Program-made: the position numbers and the translations under genes | The notes under the pieces: model-generated | Told to the model about the DNA's origin: nothing | The model's input: only the letters and a program-made list of their open reading frames with translations | The model's database searches: none | Shown: positions 1 to 8,696 of the stretch, in pieces | How the letters are laid out: each line of letters starts with the position of its first letter | Numbering within the stretch: position 1 is the first letter of the stretch | Assembly (NCBI RefSeq): GCF_003627755.1 | Contig: NZ_CP032694.1 | Location: 425,501 to 489,500, forward strand | Direction of reading: 5' to 3' | Length of the DNA: 64,000 bases | Origin: Rhizobium jaguaris | GTDB taxonomy: Bacteria; Pseudomonadota; Alphaproteobacteria; Rhizobiales; Rhizobiaceae

Positions 1-270
<270 letters not shown>

Positions 271-368
271 TTAATTCCGGTCCGCGGCGGCCATCTTTGC
301 CGGCTGCGTGACAGACAAGAAACTATGCCTGCCGATAACGAATGAAAATGCATGCAAATCCAAATGGG

Positions 369-396
369 CTGTTCTATTATTTAGATCAATGAACAG
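369..396. promoter_or_regulatory. Candidate operator between aldo/keto reductase and LysR gene
   Basis: Inverted repeat CTGTTC-N16-GAACAG overlapping the LysR start codon at 389. A perfect TGCATGCA palindrome lies just upstream at 349-356. The position between divergent genes fits autoregulation by the LysR protein, but this is inference from layout only. Confidence 0.35.
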
Positions 397-1543
397 AACT
401 CAGCTCTCCCAGTTGGCGGTCCTCGCCGCCGTTGCCGCCCATCGCAGCTTCCGTGCCGCCGGCAAGGAATTGTCGATCGCGCCTTCTGCAGTCAGCCATG
501 CGATCTCCAGTCTCGAGGAAAGCCTGGGCGTGCGCCTGCTTGCCCGCACCACCCGAAGCGTCTCGCCGACCGAGGAGGGCAAGCTGCTGCTGGAGCGCCT
601 GGCACCGGCACTGGAGGAAATCGACATCGCATTGGAGGATACGCTCGCCGCCCGCGGGCGTCCGGCCGGCAACCTTCGCATTTCCGCGCCGCGTTTTGCT
701 ACTGATCTGCTGCTTGCCCCGCGCCTCGGCGATTTCCTGAATACCTATCCCGATATCACGCTGGAGATCGCCAATGAGGACGGTTTCACCGATATTGTCA
801 GGGAGGGTTTCGATGCCGGTATCCGGCTGGAAGAGAGCCTTGAGGCGGACATGATCGCGGTGAAGATATCGCCGGATATCCGCACCGTCATCGCCGGCTC
901 CCCAGCCTATTTCGAGAAGAACCCGAAGCCCTTGCATCCACGCGATCTCGTCCATCACCGCTGCATCAAGCGACGATTTACCGATGGCTCTCTCTATCGC
1001 TGGGAGTTTGAGAAGGACGGTCGTGAGCTGATTATAGCTGTCGACGGGCCCTTGATTGTGATCGAGGACCGGCTCGCGGTTCTGGCGGCGGTCAATGGCG
1101 CCGGCCTCGCCTATCTGTTCGACATTCGCGTGCAACAGGAACTGGCTGAGGGCAAGCTCATCCGCGTGCTGGAGGACTGGTGTGCACCCTATCCCGGCTT
1201 CTGCATCTATTATTCCAGCCGTCGCCAGATGCGCCCGGCACTCAGGGCTTTCATCGATTTCTTCAAATATACGGGTAGCGGAAGAGCAGCAGGGGCGTCC
1301 CGTTGCTCTTTCCGTCAGAGAATCATGCCGCGGCTTTCCTGTTGGCGGCGGTCATCGCCAGCTTCGAGAGTGTCCTGTCGGTTTTTCCCGCTTCCTGCAG
1401 CGTCTGGTCGAGCAGCTGGACGACCTGTTTTTGGCCGAGAGTCTCTGCCCAGGTGCGCAGCGAGCCGTAGCGGGCGATCTCATAGTGCTCGACGGCCTGC
1501 ACGGCGGAAATCAGCCCTGCATCGAGAACAGGCGTTCCCTTGA
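389..1543 (+). CDS. LysR-family transcriptional regulator (C-terminus probably over-extended by a frameshift)
   Basis: DNA-binding regulator with an N-terminal winged helix-turn-helix (about residues 3-60, with SFRAAGKELSIAPSAVSHAI) and a LysR substrate-binding domain (about 90-290). ATG 389 is chosen because MNRTQLSQL is a normal family N-terminus; the frame upstream has no family character. The recognisable protein ends near FIDFFKYTG, about 295 residues, the normal length. The frame then runs another 88 codons antisense through the DUF892 gene. A TAG at 1276-1278 would follow the family end directly if the GGG run at 1273-1275 had one more G, so I infer a one-base loss there. It probably controls the divergent aldo/keto reductase. 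Confidence 0.85.
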   Translation: MNRTQLSQLAVLAAVAAHRSFRAAGKELSIAPSAVSHAISSLEESLGVRLLARTTRSVSPTEEGKLLLERLAPALEEIDIALEDTLAARGRPAGNLRISAPRFATDLLLAPRLGDFLNTYPDITLEIANEDGFTDIVREGFDAGIRLEESLEADMIAVKISPDIRTVIAGSPAYFEKNPKPLHPRDLVHHRCIKRRFTDGSLYRWEFEKDGRELIIAVDGPLIVIEDRLAVLAAVNGAGLAYLFDIRVQQELAEGKLIRVLEDWCAPYPGFCIYYSSRRQMRPALRAFIDFFKYTGSGRAAGASRCSFRQRIMPRLSCWRRSSPASRVSCRFFPLPAASGRAAGRPVFGRESLPRCAASRSGRSHSARRPARRKSALHREQAFP

Positions 1544-1814
1544 AGTCGTCGATGATCTCCTGGCCTTCGGCAATCATCCCTTGGATGGCTTCGCAGGTCT
1601 TGCCATGCGCGCGCTTACCGATCAGTTCGAAAACCTGTTGCAGCCGTTCGACATGTCCCTCGGTTTCCTGCAGGTGTTTTTCGAAGCCGGCCTTGAGGTC
1701 CGGCGATTGTGCCTCGCGCGCCATCTTTGGCAGCATCCGAATGATTTGCTTTTCGGCGTAGTAGATGTCCTTCAGCGTATCGTAGAAAAGATCTTCCAGC
1801 GTCTTCTTGCCCAT
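1323..1814 (-). CDS. DUF892 / YciE-YciF ferritin-like protein
   Basis: A 163-residue all-helical protein of the YciE/YciF (DUF892) group, a ferritin-like four-helix fold associated with stress responses. Visible are the typical start KTLEDLFYDTLKDIYYAEKQ and the E/H-rich helices FEKHLQETEGHVERL and AVEHYEIARYGSL, which could supply di-metal ligands. Full length for the family. It converges on the LysR gene; the apparent overlap arises only from the frameshifted tail of that regulator. Biochemical activity of the family is poorly established. Confidence 0.9.
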   Translation of the reverse strand: MGKKTLEDLFYDTLKDIYYAEKQIIRMLPKMAREAQSPDLKAGFEKHLQETEGHVERLQQVFELIGKRAHGKTCEAIQGMIAEGQEIIDDFKGTPVLDAGLISAVQAVEHYEIARYGSLRTWAETLGQKQVVQLLDQTLQEAGKTDRTLSKLAMTAANRKAAA

Positions 1815-1969
1815 TGTCTCTCTCCTTGTTTTCCAGCCAGATTTTTATGGCCAGATTTTTTTGAGATGCCGCCGGTGGCGACGTCTACACAAGCCGGCGC
1901 AAACCGATTTGTTCCACTGCTGACGGAATTCGGAGCGGTGCTGTGAAATAACACGTCCGCACCAGCCGC

Positions 1970-2614
1970 ATGAACAAAGGGAAGGGGTATAAGACAATGA
2001 AAAAGCCGGGATCGATGAAGGGCCTGGAGGAGCTCGGCCGAGTCAGGCTGTCGAAGAACTTCTTCTTCCGCGATTTCCTGCATTCGGAGATCGCCGATTT
2101 CTATCGTATTCCCAATATCCCTGAGGACCCTGATCTGGCGATCGAGTCCGGCAGCCGGCTTTGCGAGGAACTGCTGGAACCGCTGGAGGCGACCTTCGGC
2201 CGGCTGCATATCCGCTCCGGCTATCGTGCGCCTGATGTCAATGCCTTCGGCAACAGGAACGGCTTGAACTGCTCGACCAATGCCCATACCGCTGCGCATC
2301 ATATCTGGGACATGCGTGATCTCGATGGCTGTATGGGCGCGGCAGTCTGTATCGTCGTGCCGTGGCTGATCGACAATTGCCGCGAAGAGGGCGATTGGCA
2401 GAAGCTTGCATGGTGGATCCATGATCATCTGCCCTATGCATCGCTCTGCTTCTTCCCGAAATTATGGGCCTTCAACATTCAGTGGCACGAGCGGCCGCAA
2501 AGGACGATCCAGAGCTTTGCCCAGCCTCGCGGCATGCTGACCAAGCGCGGCATGGCAAATTGGCAGGGCGATCATTCGGCCCTCTACGAAGGGCTTCCGA
2601 AGCCGGTTATTTGA
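1970..2614 (+). CDS. Hypothetical protein with peptidase M15-like core
   Basis: A 214-residue protein without signal peptide. Residues 85-125 contain LHIRSGYRAPDVNAFGN followed by an HHIWDMRD segment. This resembles the RSGYR...N...H...D arrangement of M15 D-Ala-D-Ala carboxypeptidase-like zinc folds, but the spacing and some ligands look atypical, so catalytic activity is uncertain. The start could also be Met10 (ATG at 1997). It is followed directly by a rhizobial palindromic repeat. I recognise the fold similarity but no named function. Confidence 0.7.
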   Translation: MNKGKGYKTMKKPGSMKGLEELGRVRLSKNFFFRDFLHSEIADFYRIPNIPEDPDLAIESGSRLCEELLEPLEATFGRLHIRSGYRAPDVNAFGNRNGLNCSTNAHTAAHHIWDMRDLDGCMGAAVCIVVPWLIDNCREEGDWQKLAWWIHDHLPYASLCFFPKLWAFNIQWHERPQRTIQSFAQPRGMLTKRGMANWQGDHSALYEGLPKPVI

Positions 2615-2617
2615 CTG

Positions 2618-2663
2618 GGCATGGTCTTATCCAAAACCGCTTCGCACTTTTTGGGATCATGCC
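2618..2663. repeat. Rhizobial intergenic palindromic repeat
   Basis: Near-perfect palindrome between convergent genes: arms GGCATGGTC and GATCATGCC, inner arms CCAAAA and TTTTTGG, and loop ACCGCTTCGCAC. It matches a repeat type I recognise from Rhizobium intergenic regions. The loop AAAACCGCT-TCGCAC is almost the same as the sequence into which the IS110 element at 14.5 kb is inserted, so this is a potential unoccupied target. It may also act as a bidirectional terminator. Confidence 0.65.
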
Positions 2664-3107
2664 TTAAAAATTGATGCGGTAACGGATGTGTCCGTCGCTC
2701 TCGACGTAACTGTCATAGAGTTTGCGGGCCGTGCTGTTGCTCTCTTCCGTATGCCAATAGAGCCGCGCCCAGCCGTTCTTTTTGCAGAGCGCAACGAGAT
2801 CGTCCAGCAGCGCTCGGCCCAACCCCCGGCCTCTCGCGCTTTCGGCGACGAACAGGTCTTCCAGATAGCAATCCGGCGCACGGACCCAAGTGCCCTCATG
2901 TGTCAGACAGAGCGTAAAACCCTTGACCTCGCCATCGACTTCGGCAATGCGCATGAAGATGGCGGACGCCGGATCGAAGACCCGGCGCCATGTCTTGTCG
3001 GTGATATCGGGCGCGATGCCGACGCCGTAGAAAGCGAGGTAGTCGGCCCAGAGCTCGCGCCACCGGGTTTCGTCCTCAGGTCTGGCATCACGGATCACCA
3101 CGGTCAT
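2664..3107 (-). CDS. GNAT-family N-acetyltransferase
   Basis: A 147-residue GCN5-related acetyltransferase that would transfer an acetyl group from acetyl-CoA to an amine. Motif A is RGRGLGRALLDDLV (about residues 93-106), preceded by the beta strand YLEDLFVAES. The C-terminal EESNSTARKLYDSY is the usual motif B region. Full length. It begins about 20 bases after the aldo/keto reductase stop at 3127, so the two may be co-transcribed. Substrate unknown. Confidence 0.9.
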   Translation of the reverse strand: MTVVIRDARPEDETRWRELWADYLAFYGVGIAPDITDKTWRRVFDPASAIFMRIAEVDGEVKGFTLCLTHEGTWVRAPDCYLEDLFVAESARGRGLGRALLDDLVALCKKNGWARLYWHTEESNSTARKLYDSYVESDGHIRYRINF

Positions 3108-3126
3108 CGGTTTGTTCCTGCTTACT

Positions 3127-4076
3127 TTATTCGCCGGCTTTGTCGAGCAGGCTCATGGCTTCGTCGGAAAGCGAGAGCTTCGCCGAATTGATCAGCGCGT
3201 CGAGCTGGCTGAGGCTGGTGGCGCTGGCGATCGGCGCGGTGACACCCTTTTGCGCAGCAGCCAGGCGAGCGCGACATCGGCCGGTGTCGACCTGGTTTCC
3301 GCCGCGACGGTGTCGAGTGCGGCGAGAATGCGGAAACCCTTGTCGTTGAGGTAGGCTGTGACGCGGTTTTCGCGCGCCCGGCCTTCGGTATCGGCCTTGC
3401 TGCGGTATTTGCCGGTGAGGAAGCCGGCCGCGAGGCTGAAATAGGTGATGACGCCGATCTCCTCTTTTACGCAGAGATCTGCGAGCGGGCCTTCGAAGCT
3501 GTCGCGTGCATAGAGATTGTATTCAGGCTGCAGCACGTCGTAGCGCGGCAGGCCGGCCTTGCTGGCCGCATCGAAGGAGGCCTGCAACTGCTTGGCATTG
3601 AGGTTAGAGCAGCCGGCATGGCGGATCTTGCCCTGCTCCTTCAGCTTGGCATAGGCGCTGAGCGACTCTTCATGCGGCGTTTCCGGGTCCGGCCAGTGCG
3701 AAAGATAGAGGTCGATATAGTCGGTCTGCAGCCGCTTCAGCGAATCCTCGACCGCCTGCAGGATGTAATCCGCCTTTAGGCCCTTCTTTCCGGGACCCAT
3801 GTCCGAGCCGACCTTGGTAATGATGATGGCCTTGTCGCGCGCAACGCGTCCCTGCTTCAGCCACTTGCCAATGATTTCCTCGGAATCGCCGCCCTTGTTG
3901 CCAGGGACCCAGCTGGAATAGACGTCGGCAGTGTCGATCGTGTTGAAGCCGGCGTCGAAGAAGGCATCGAGCAGAGCGTAGGAGGTCTTCTCATCGGCCG
4001 TCCAGCCGAAGACATTGCCGCCGAAGACGATCGGTGTGGTGAAAAGGTCAGTTCGTCCAAGCCTACGCATTTCCAT
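3127..4076 (-). CDS. Aldo/keto reductase, frameshifted near the C-terminus
   Basis: NADPH-dependent aldo/keto reductase. Catalytic tetrad is visible: Asp and Tyr in TIDTADVYSSW, Lys in AIIITKVG, His in LYLSHWPDP. The uninterrupted frame stops at 3192 after a non-family tail (RVSPRRSPAPP). Adding one A to the four-base run at 3248-3251 restores RKKGVTAPIASATSLSQL followed by a normal helix and a stop at 3127-3129, giving 316 residues. So the gene has a one-base deletion, either real or a homopolymer sequencing error. GNAT gene follows on the same strand. Confidence 0.85.
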
Positions 4077-4189
4077 AATGACTCTCCAAATCGCTTGAGC
4101 AAATGGCCGGCGCGGGAAAGGGCCGGCGGGGAAGGGAACATCGGCGCAAGTTATCGTCCTACCATTGGAAATGCCACTAAAGATTATTT

Positions 4190-5182
4190 TTATTCGGCCG
4201 CCGATCGCCGGTAATGGCTGGGCGGCAGCTCATTAAATTTCGACCAGACACGCCGCATATGCCGCGGCGAGGCGAAACCGGATTTTTCCGCCACGCGCTC
4301 CATGTCCAGCCGCGAATTGGCGAGCACATCGCGAGCGAGCGTGACCCGCATCAGATTGACATAGGCAGTGACCGAAAGGCCGGCATGCTCCTGAAACAGT
4401 CGGGAAATATGCCGCGCGCTCATCGCGCCGATGCCGGCAAGCTCGGCGAGCGACCAGCCATGGGCGGGGTCGGCCATGATCGCATCCTGGACGCGGTGAA
4501 TGGCGGGATGCACATGGTTGCGGCCGCTGAGCCACGGCGAGAGCTGCGGATCGGCGCCGGTGCGGCGCATATAGATGACCATGTGGCGGGCGATTGTCAG
4601 CGCCGTCATCGGCGAAGTGAGCTTGGAGACGATGTGCAGCATCAGGTCCGTGCCGGTGGAGATGCCGGCGCTGGAATAGCGCTCGCGGTCTTCGACGTAG
4701 AGCCGGTTGTCAAGAACCCGTGCCGTCGGGGCATGGTGCTGGACTTCGTCGAGACAGGCGGCATGCGTGGTGCAGGCATAGCCGTCCATCAGGCCGGCAC
4801 GGGCTGCGAGCACCGCGCCAGAGCAGATAGTAACGAGAGTAGTGGCCGGATGGATGGCACTTTTCAGCCAGGAGGCAAGCGTTGCGAGCTCGGGCTCGAT
4901 ATCTTCGGCATCATCAGGCGGTGTGACGCTGCCGGACAGCATGACATAGGAGCCGTCGGGAATGTGATCCGGCAGCGGCCCTAGATCGCCAAGCGTGAGG
5001 CCGATCGAGGTCGTTTGCCTCGACCGGGCGGCAATGAAACGGTAATCGAACAGGATATCCTCCTGTTCGATATTGGCGCGACGCAGAACCTCCACCGGCC
5101 CGGCGACATCCATCAGCAGCGTATAGGGCGGCAGGAGGACATAGACGGGAATGACCCGGAGGTGTCTGCAGGTTTGGTTCAT
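4190..5182 (-). CDS. GlxA-family transcriptional regulator (DJ-1/PfpI domain plus AraC HTH)
   Basis: A 330-residue regulator with an N-terminal DJ-1/PfpI (class I amidotransferase-like) domain at about residues 10-190, including the nucleophile-elbow-like TICSGAVLAARAG. The C-terminal AraC-type double helix-turn-helix (about 225-325) has MSARHISRLFQEHAG and VAEKSGFASPRHMRRVW. Its start overlaps the stop of the upstream isochorismatase-fold gene by four bases (positions 5179-5182), so the two are translationally coupled. Relatives often control amine or quaternary-ammonium catabolism; the ligand here is not evident. Confidence 0.9.
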   Translation of the reverse strand: MNQTCRHLRVIPVYVLLPPYTLLMDVAGPVEVLRRANIEQEDILFDYRFIAARSRQTTSIGLTLGDLGPLPDHIPDGSYVMLSGSVTPPDDAEDIEPELATLASWLKSAIHPATTLVTICSGAVLAARAGLMDGYACTTHAACLDEVQHHAPTARVLDNRLYVEDRERYSSAGISTGTDLMLHIVSKLTSPMTALTIARHMVIYMRRTGADPQLSPWLSGRNHVHPAIHRVQDAIMADPAHGWSLAELAGIGAMSARHISRLFQEHAGLSVTAYVNLMRVTLARDVLANSRLDMERVAEKSGFASPRHMRRVWSKFNELPPSHYRRSAAE

Positions 5183-5745
5183 GCAGCGCTCCCGATCGTC
5201 GCAGCCGCAAGCGCATCGTCCACGGTGGCGATGCGGGCGAAACGGCCGGTCAGTACTAATTCGGTGCGCTTCTTGATGTCATCGGCGCTGAAAACCGTGC
5301 CGGACGCATGCGTCATCGGGAAGGTCAGCGTCGCTTCGGTGACGTAATCGACGTCGTAGCCGAGGTCCGAGGCATGGCGCGTTGTCGTCTCGCAGCATTG
5401 CTCGGTGCGGATGCCGGAAACGATCAGTTTGCGGATGCCATTTTCCACCAGCCAGACATCGAGGCCGGTGCCCACCAGCGCGGAATGGCGCGACTTATGG
5501 AATATGGCGTCAGCCTCCAGCGTGATCTCCTCCAGCTTACGGACATATCCGCTCGCCAGGCTGAAATCTTCGTCGCCGTCGACATGGAATACTTGGATCA
5601 CCGGAATGCCTCGGGCCTTGGCGCCGTCGATCAGCGACTGCAGCCGGTCGACGAAATCGGGCAGGTCGTCGTTTTGCCAGTAAGAGCGATGACGAAAGGA
5701 CTCCTGAACATCGATGACGAGCAAGGCGGTATCGGCATGGGACAT
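5179..5745 (-). CDS. Isochorismatase-family cysteine hydrolase
   Basis: A 188-residue cysteine hydrolase of the isochorismatase/nicotinamidase fold. Catalytic triad: Asp in ALLVIDVQESF, Lys in FHKSRHSAL, Cys in RTEQCCETTTRHA. Start at 5745 is preferred over the longer frame because MSHADTALLVIDVQ is a normal N-terminus and a GGAGAT Shine-Dalgarno precedes it. It is the first gene of a two-gene unit with the GlxA-type regulator, overlapping it as ATGA, suggesting that the regulator senses a metabolite of this reaction. Substrate unknown. Confidence 0.9.
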   Translation of the reverse strand: MSHADTALLVIDVQESFRHRSYWQNDDLPDFVDRLQSLIDGAKARGIPVIQVFHVDGDEDFSLASGYVRKLEEITLEADAIFHKSRHSALVGTGLDVWLVENGIRKLIVSGIRTEQCCETTTRHASDLGYDVDYVTEATLTFPMTHASGTVFSADDIKKRTELVLTGRFARIATVDDALAAATIGSAA

Positions 5746-6064
5746 TTTCGTATCTCCTGTGTTTGAAGGATAGCCGAAGCTAGCTCCGCATACACAGCCG
5801 CAAAAGCCACCTGCTGGACAAAATAAGGACAAATCCGGCCATCACGGCATCCGGCATCGAGATGGGGTTTTCGGTCTGGCGTTGCTCCATGCCATTGCGC
5901 CTCGGGTAAGGGCCGAATAGAGTTGCCTCCGGTTTCATCGCGGGCGAAATGACCTATCGTTTCGCTCTGCCCATCAATTTCACAAGGATCCCATCCGAAA
6001 GCCGCTTCGCGCTTGCCGCCCTGCGGTTATCTGCTTCGGGGATCACGCTCCAGGAGGAAAAATC

Positions 6065-7051
6065 ATGTTGCGTTTCGGAATTTTATCGACCGCCAAGATC
6101 GGCCGCGAACTGGTCGTACCAGCTATTCAGGATGCGGAAAATTGTGTCGTGACGGCGGTCGCCAGCCGTGACCTGGCGCGCGCTCGCGAAATGGCGGATC
6201 GTTTCTCCGTGCTGCATGCTTTCGGCACCTATGAGGAAATGCTCGCTTCGGACACGATCGATGCCGTCTATATTCCGCTGCCGACCTCGCAGCATGTCGA
6301 ATGGACAATCAAGGCGGCTGATGCCGGCAAGCATGTGCTCTGCGAAAAGCCGATTGCGCTGAAGGCCGATGAGATCGACAGCCTGATCGCTGCCCGCGAC
6401 CGCAACAAGGTGCTGGTGACGGAAGCCTATATGGTTACCTATACGCCGGTCTGGCAGAAAGTCCGCTCGCTGCTGGCAGCCGGAGCCATCGGTCGTCTGC
6501 GCCATGTCCAGGGCGCCTTCACCTATTTCAACCGCGATGCCGGCAATATGCGCAATATCCCGGCACTCGGCGGCGGCGGCCTGCCGGATATCGGCGTTTA
6601 TCCGACGATCAGCACCCGTTTCGTCACCGGTCGCGAACCCCTGCGCATCCAGGCCGTCACCGAGCGCGACCCGGAATTCGGCACCGACATCTATTCCAGT
6701 GTCAAAGCCGATTTCGGCGATTTCGAAATGAGCTTCTATATCTCGACGCAGATGGCCGCCCGCCAGGTCATGGTCTTCCACGGCACCGACGGTTTCATCG
6801 AGGTGAAATCTCCCTTCAATGCCGACCGCTATGGCGCCGAGGAACTGGAACTGACCAATCGCAACCATTCGGAATCGCAGATCTTCCGTTTCCCCGACAG
6901 TCGCCAGTACAAGCGTGAGGCCGAAGCTTTTGCCTCGGCGGCCTTGGGCAGGGGTGCGGAAGTCGTGACGCTCGAAAGCTCGAAGCTCAATCAGAAGGTC
7001 ATCGATGCCATCTATCGCGCCAGCGAAAAGGATGGCTGGGAGCCGGTCTGA
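6065..7051 (+). CDS. Gfo/Idh/MocA-family oxidoreductase
   Basis: A 328-residue NAD(P)-dependent sugar-type dehydrogenase. The N-terminal Rossmann domain runs to about residue 120 (start [17 protein letters not shown]), and the family EKP motif lies in [15 protein letters not shown] near residue 95. The C-terminal beta-sheet substrate domain includes [27 protein letters not shown] precedes the ATG, a strong ribosome site. It stands alone between the isochorismatase unit and the GtrA/GT2 genes. Substrate, probably a sugar or polyol, is not evident. Confidence 0.9.
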   Translation: MLRFGILSTAKIGRELVVPAIQDAENCVVTAVASRDLARAREMADRFSVLHAFGTYEEMLASDTIDAVYIPLPTSQHVEWTIKAADAGKHVLCEKPIALKADEIDSLIAARDRNKVLVTEAYMVTYTPVWQKVRSLLAAGAIGRLRHVQGAFTYFNRDAGNMRNIPALGGGGLPDIGVYPTISTRFVTGREPLRIQAVTERDPEFGTDIYSSVKADFGDFEMSFYISTQMAARQVMVFHGTDGFIEVKSPFNADRYGAEELELTNRNHSESQIFRFPDSRQYKREAEAFASAALGRGAEVVTLESSKLNQKVIDAIYRASEKDGWEPV

Positions 7052-7060
7052 GTTAAGGTC

Positions 7061-7447
7061 TCAGGGATTTTGCCGGTGGCGGAAGACGAAGCGTGAATAG
7101 CCGAAGAAGCTGAACGCAGTCGCCGCCGCCGATGCCAGGATCAGTGCAATGATCGGCTGAAGCGTTGGCTCGGAGACGAGCAGCGAACTGAACAGGGCAT
7201 AGTTCAGCAAGGCCGAGGTCAGGCCGACCGAACCGTAACGGAAGCCTTCGGCCGCCAGCGAGCGGTTGGAACGGCCGAAGGTGAAGTTGCGGTTGAGAAA
7301 CCAGGTGGCGAGCAGCGCGCTCGGTATTGAGAGGGCGCGGCCGACGAAGGGGCCGAAGGGCGTGAACCAGAGCAGCAAATGCAGCACGCCGGCGTCGACG
7401 ACGAAGCCGATGCCGCCGGCAATCAGGAAGCGGAAGAGCTTTTTCAT
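7061..7447 (-). CDS. GtrA-family membrane protein
   Basis: Small integral membrane protein of about 128 residues with four predicted transmembrane helices. It starts MKKLFRFLIAGGIGFVVDAG and has the conserved ATWFLNRNFTFG loop. GtrA proteins are thought to flip or hold lipid-linked sugars for surface polysaccharide or lipid modification. It is the downstream partner of the GT2 gene: with the inferred frame correction, the GT2 stop and this start overlap as ATGA at 7444-7447. A TTG at 7486 would give a longer product but lies within the GT2 reading frame. Confidence 0.88.
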   Translation of the reverse strand: MKKLFRFLIAGGIGFVVDAGVLHLLLWFTPFGPFVGRALSIPSALLATWFLNRNFTFGRSNRSLAAEGFRYGSVGLTSALLNYALFSSLLVSEPTLQPIIALILASAAATAFSFFGYSRFVFRHRQNP

Positions 7448-8480
7448 GCAGCTTGGTTCTCTTCTTCCGGCTTGCCGGTTTTTCAAGCTGTTCCATGGAT
7501 ACCGTCTGATCGGCTCGTTTTCGGCGGGTTATGGGTTTTGTCAAACTCATATAGTGAATTCGAAGCTGTTCGGCACGCGCTCGGGCAACGGAATCAAGGA
7601 TCAGGCCGGCCGTGAACAGCATGAAGGAAATCATCATCAGCGCCATGGAAAGCACCCATGAGGGCATGCGCGTGACGAAGCCGGTTTCAAAAAATTCGAC
7701 AAGGACCGGGATCATGAAGCCGATGCTCAATTCCATGGAGATGGCACCCAAAATGCCGAAGAAGGCGAAGGGGCGCGTTTCCTTCATCAGCATCGCGAAC
7801 ATCCAAAGGATCTTCCAACCATCGCGGAAGGTCGAAAGCTTAGAATGCGAACCCTGCGGCCGCCGGCCGTAGTCGAGCTCCAACTCGCTGACGGGCAGCT
7901 TCAACCGCGAGGCATGCACGGACATTTCCGTCTCGATCTCGAAGCCGCCTGAGACAGCCGGGAAGCTTTTGACGAAGCGACGGGAGAAGGCACGATAACC
8001 GGAGAAAATATCGGTGAAGTCGGTGCCGAAGATCGCTCGGTAAAGCCAGTTGAAGATCCGGTTGCCGAAGGCGTGACCCTGCCGGCCGGCGTCGTCATGC
8101 ACGCCGCGGCGTGTGCCCACCACCATGTCGGAGCCTTCGGTCAAAAGCGTACGGATCAGTTCCTCCGCATCGTCAGGCGCATAGGTGCCGTCACCGTCGG
8201 CCATGACGTAGATGTCTGCGTCGATATCGGCAAACATGCGGCGCACCACATGCCCCTTGCCCTGCCGGCGCTCGCGCACGACGGTCGCACCCGCGAGCAT
8301 GGCGTGCAGTGCCGTGCCGTCGGTGGAATTATTGTCGTAGACGTAGATATCGGCCTTCGGCAACGCCTTGCGAAAACCGCGGACGACGTCGCCGATCGTT
8401 GCGGCCTCGTTGTAGCAGGGCAGGAGAACGGCGATGTTCAGGCTCTCACTCCACATGGTCTCTGACCAATTCTTACGCAT
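7444..8480 (-). CDS. Family 2 glycosyltransferase (C-terminus frameshifted)
   Basis: Membrane-anchored GT2 of the dolichyl-phosphate-mannose synthase type. It has NIAVLLPCYNEAATIGDVV, the DXD-like VMADGDGTY, GTRRGVHDD, and two C-terminal transmembrane helices (GILGAISMELSIGF and MALMMISFMLFTAG). As read, the frame does not stop but continues to 7053, through the whole GtrA gene in another frame. Restoring one C to the CC at 7467-7468 gives the tail EKPASREEENQAA and a TGA overlapping the GtrA ATG, the expected coupled arrangement. Start 8480 (MRKNWSE) or 8456 are both possible. Likely makes a lipid-linked sugar for the neighbouring membrane proteins. Confidence 0.85.
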
Positions 8481-8696
8481 GACTTCCACTTGGTGCCGAA
8501 CGGACAATCCGGAGGAGAACTTATCCTGTCGCGCGTTAATAAGACCCTATGGCTGAGGGCGAAAAATGGCGGGTTGTGATCTCTGCGGGAACATTCTCGT
8601 GATATCGCCTGCGGCATAGTTTCGCTTTACCCTTTCTTGATCGGCAGCCGTTAGCGTGGCGCCTCACATGTCCTTCAAACACGGGGTTTCTTCGAG

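Noticed and set aside
1279..1543. LysR tail overlapping the DUF892 gene
   Set aside because: It is antisense of a clear gene; a TAG at 1276-1278 one base out of frame marks the expected end.
7053..7443. 130-residue C-terminal extension of the GT2 frame through the GtrA gene
   Set aside because: Arg/Pro/Leu-rich with no family character; explained by one missing base at 7467, after which the GT2 stop overlaps the GtrA start.
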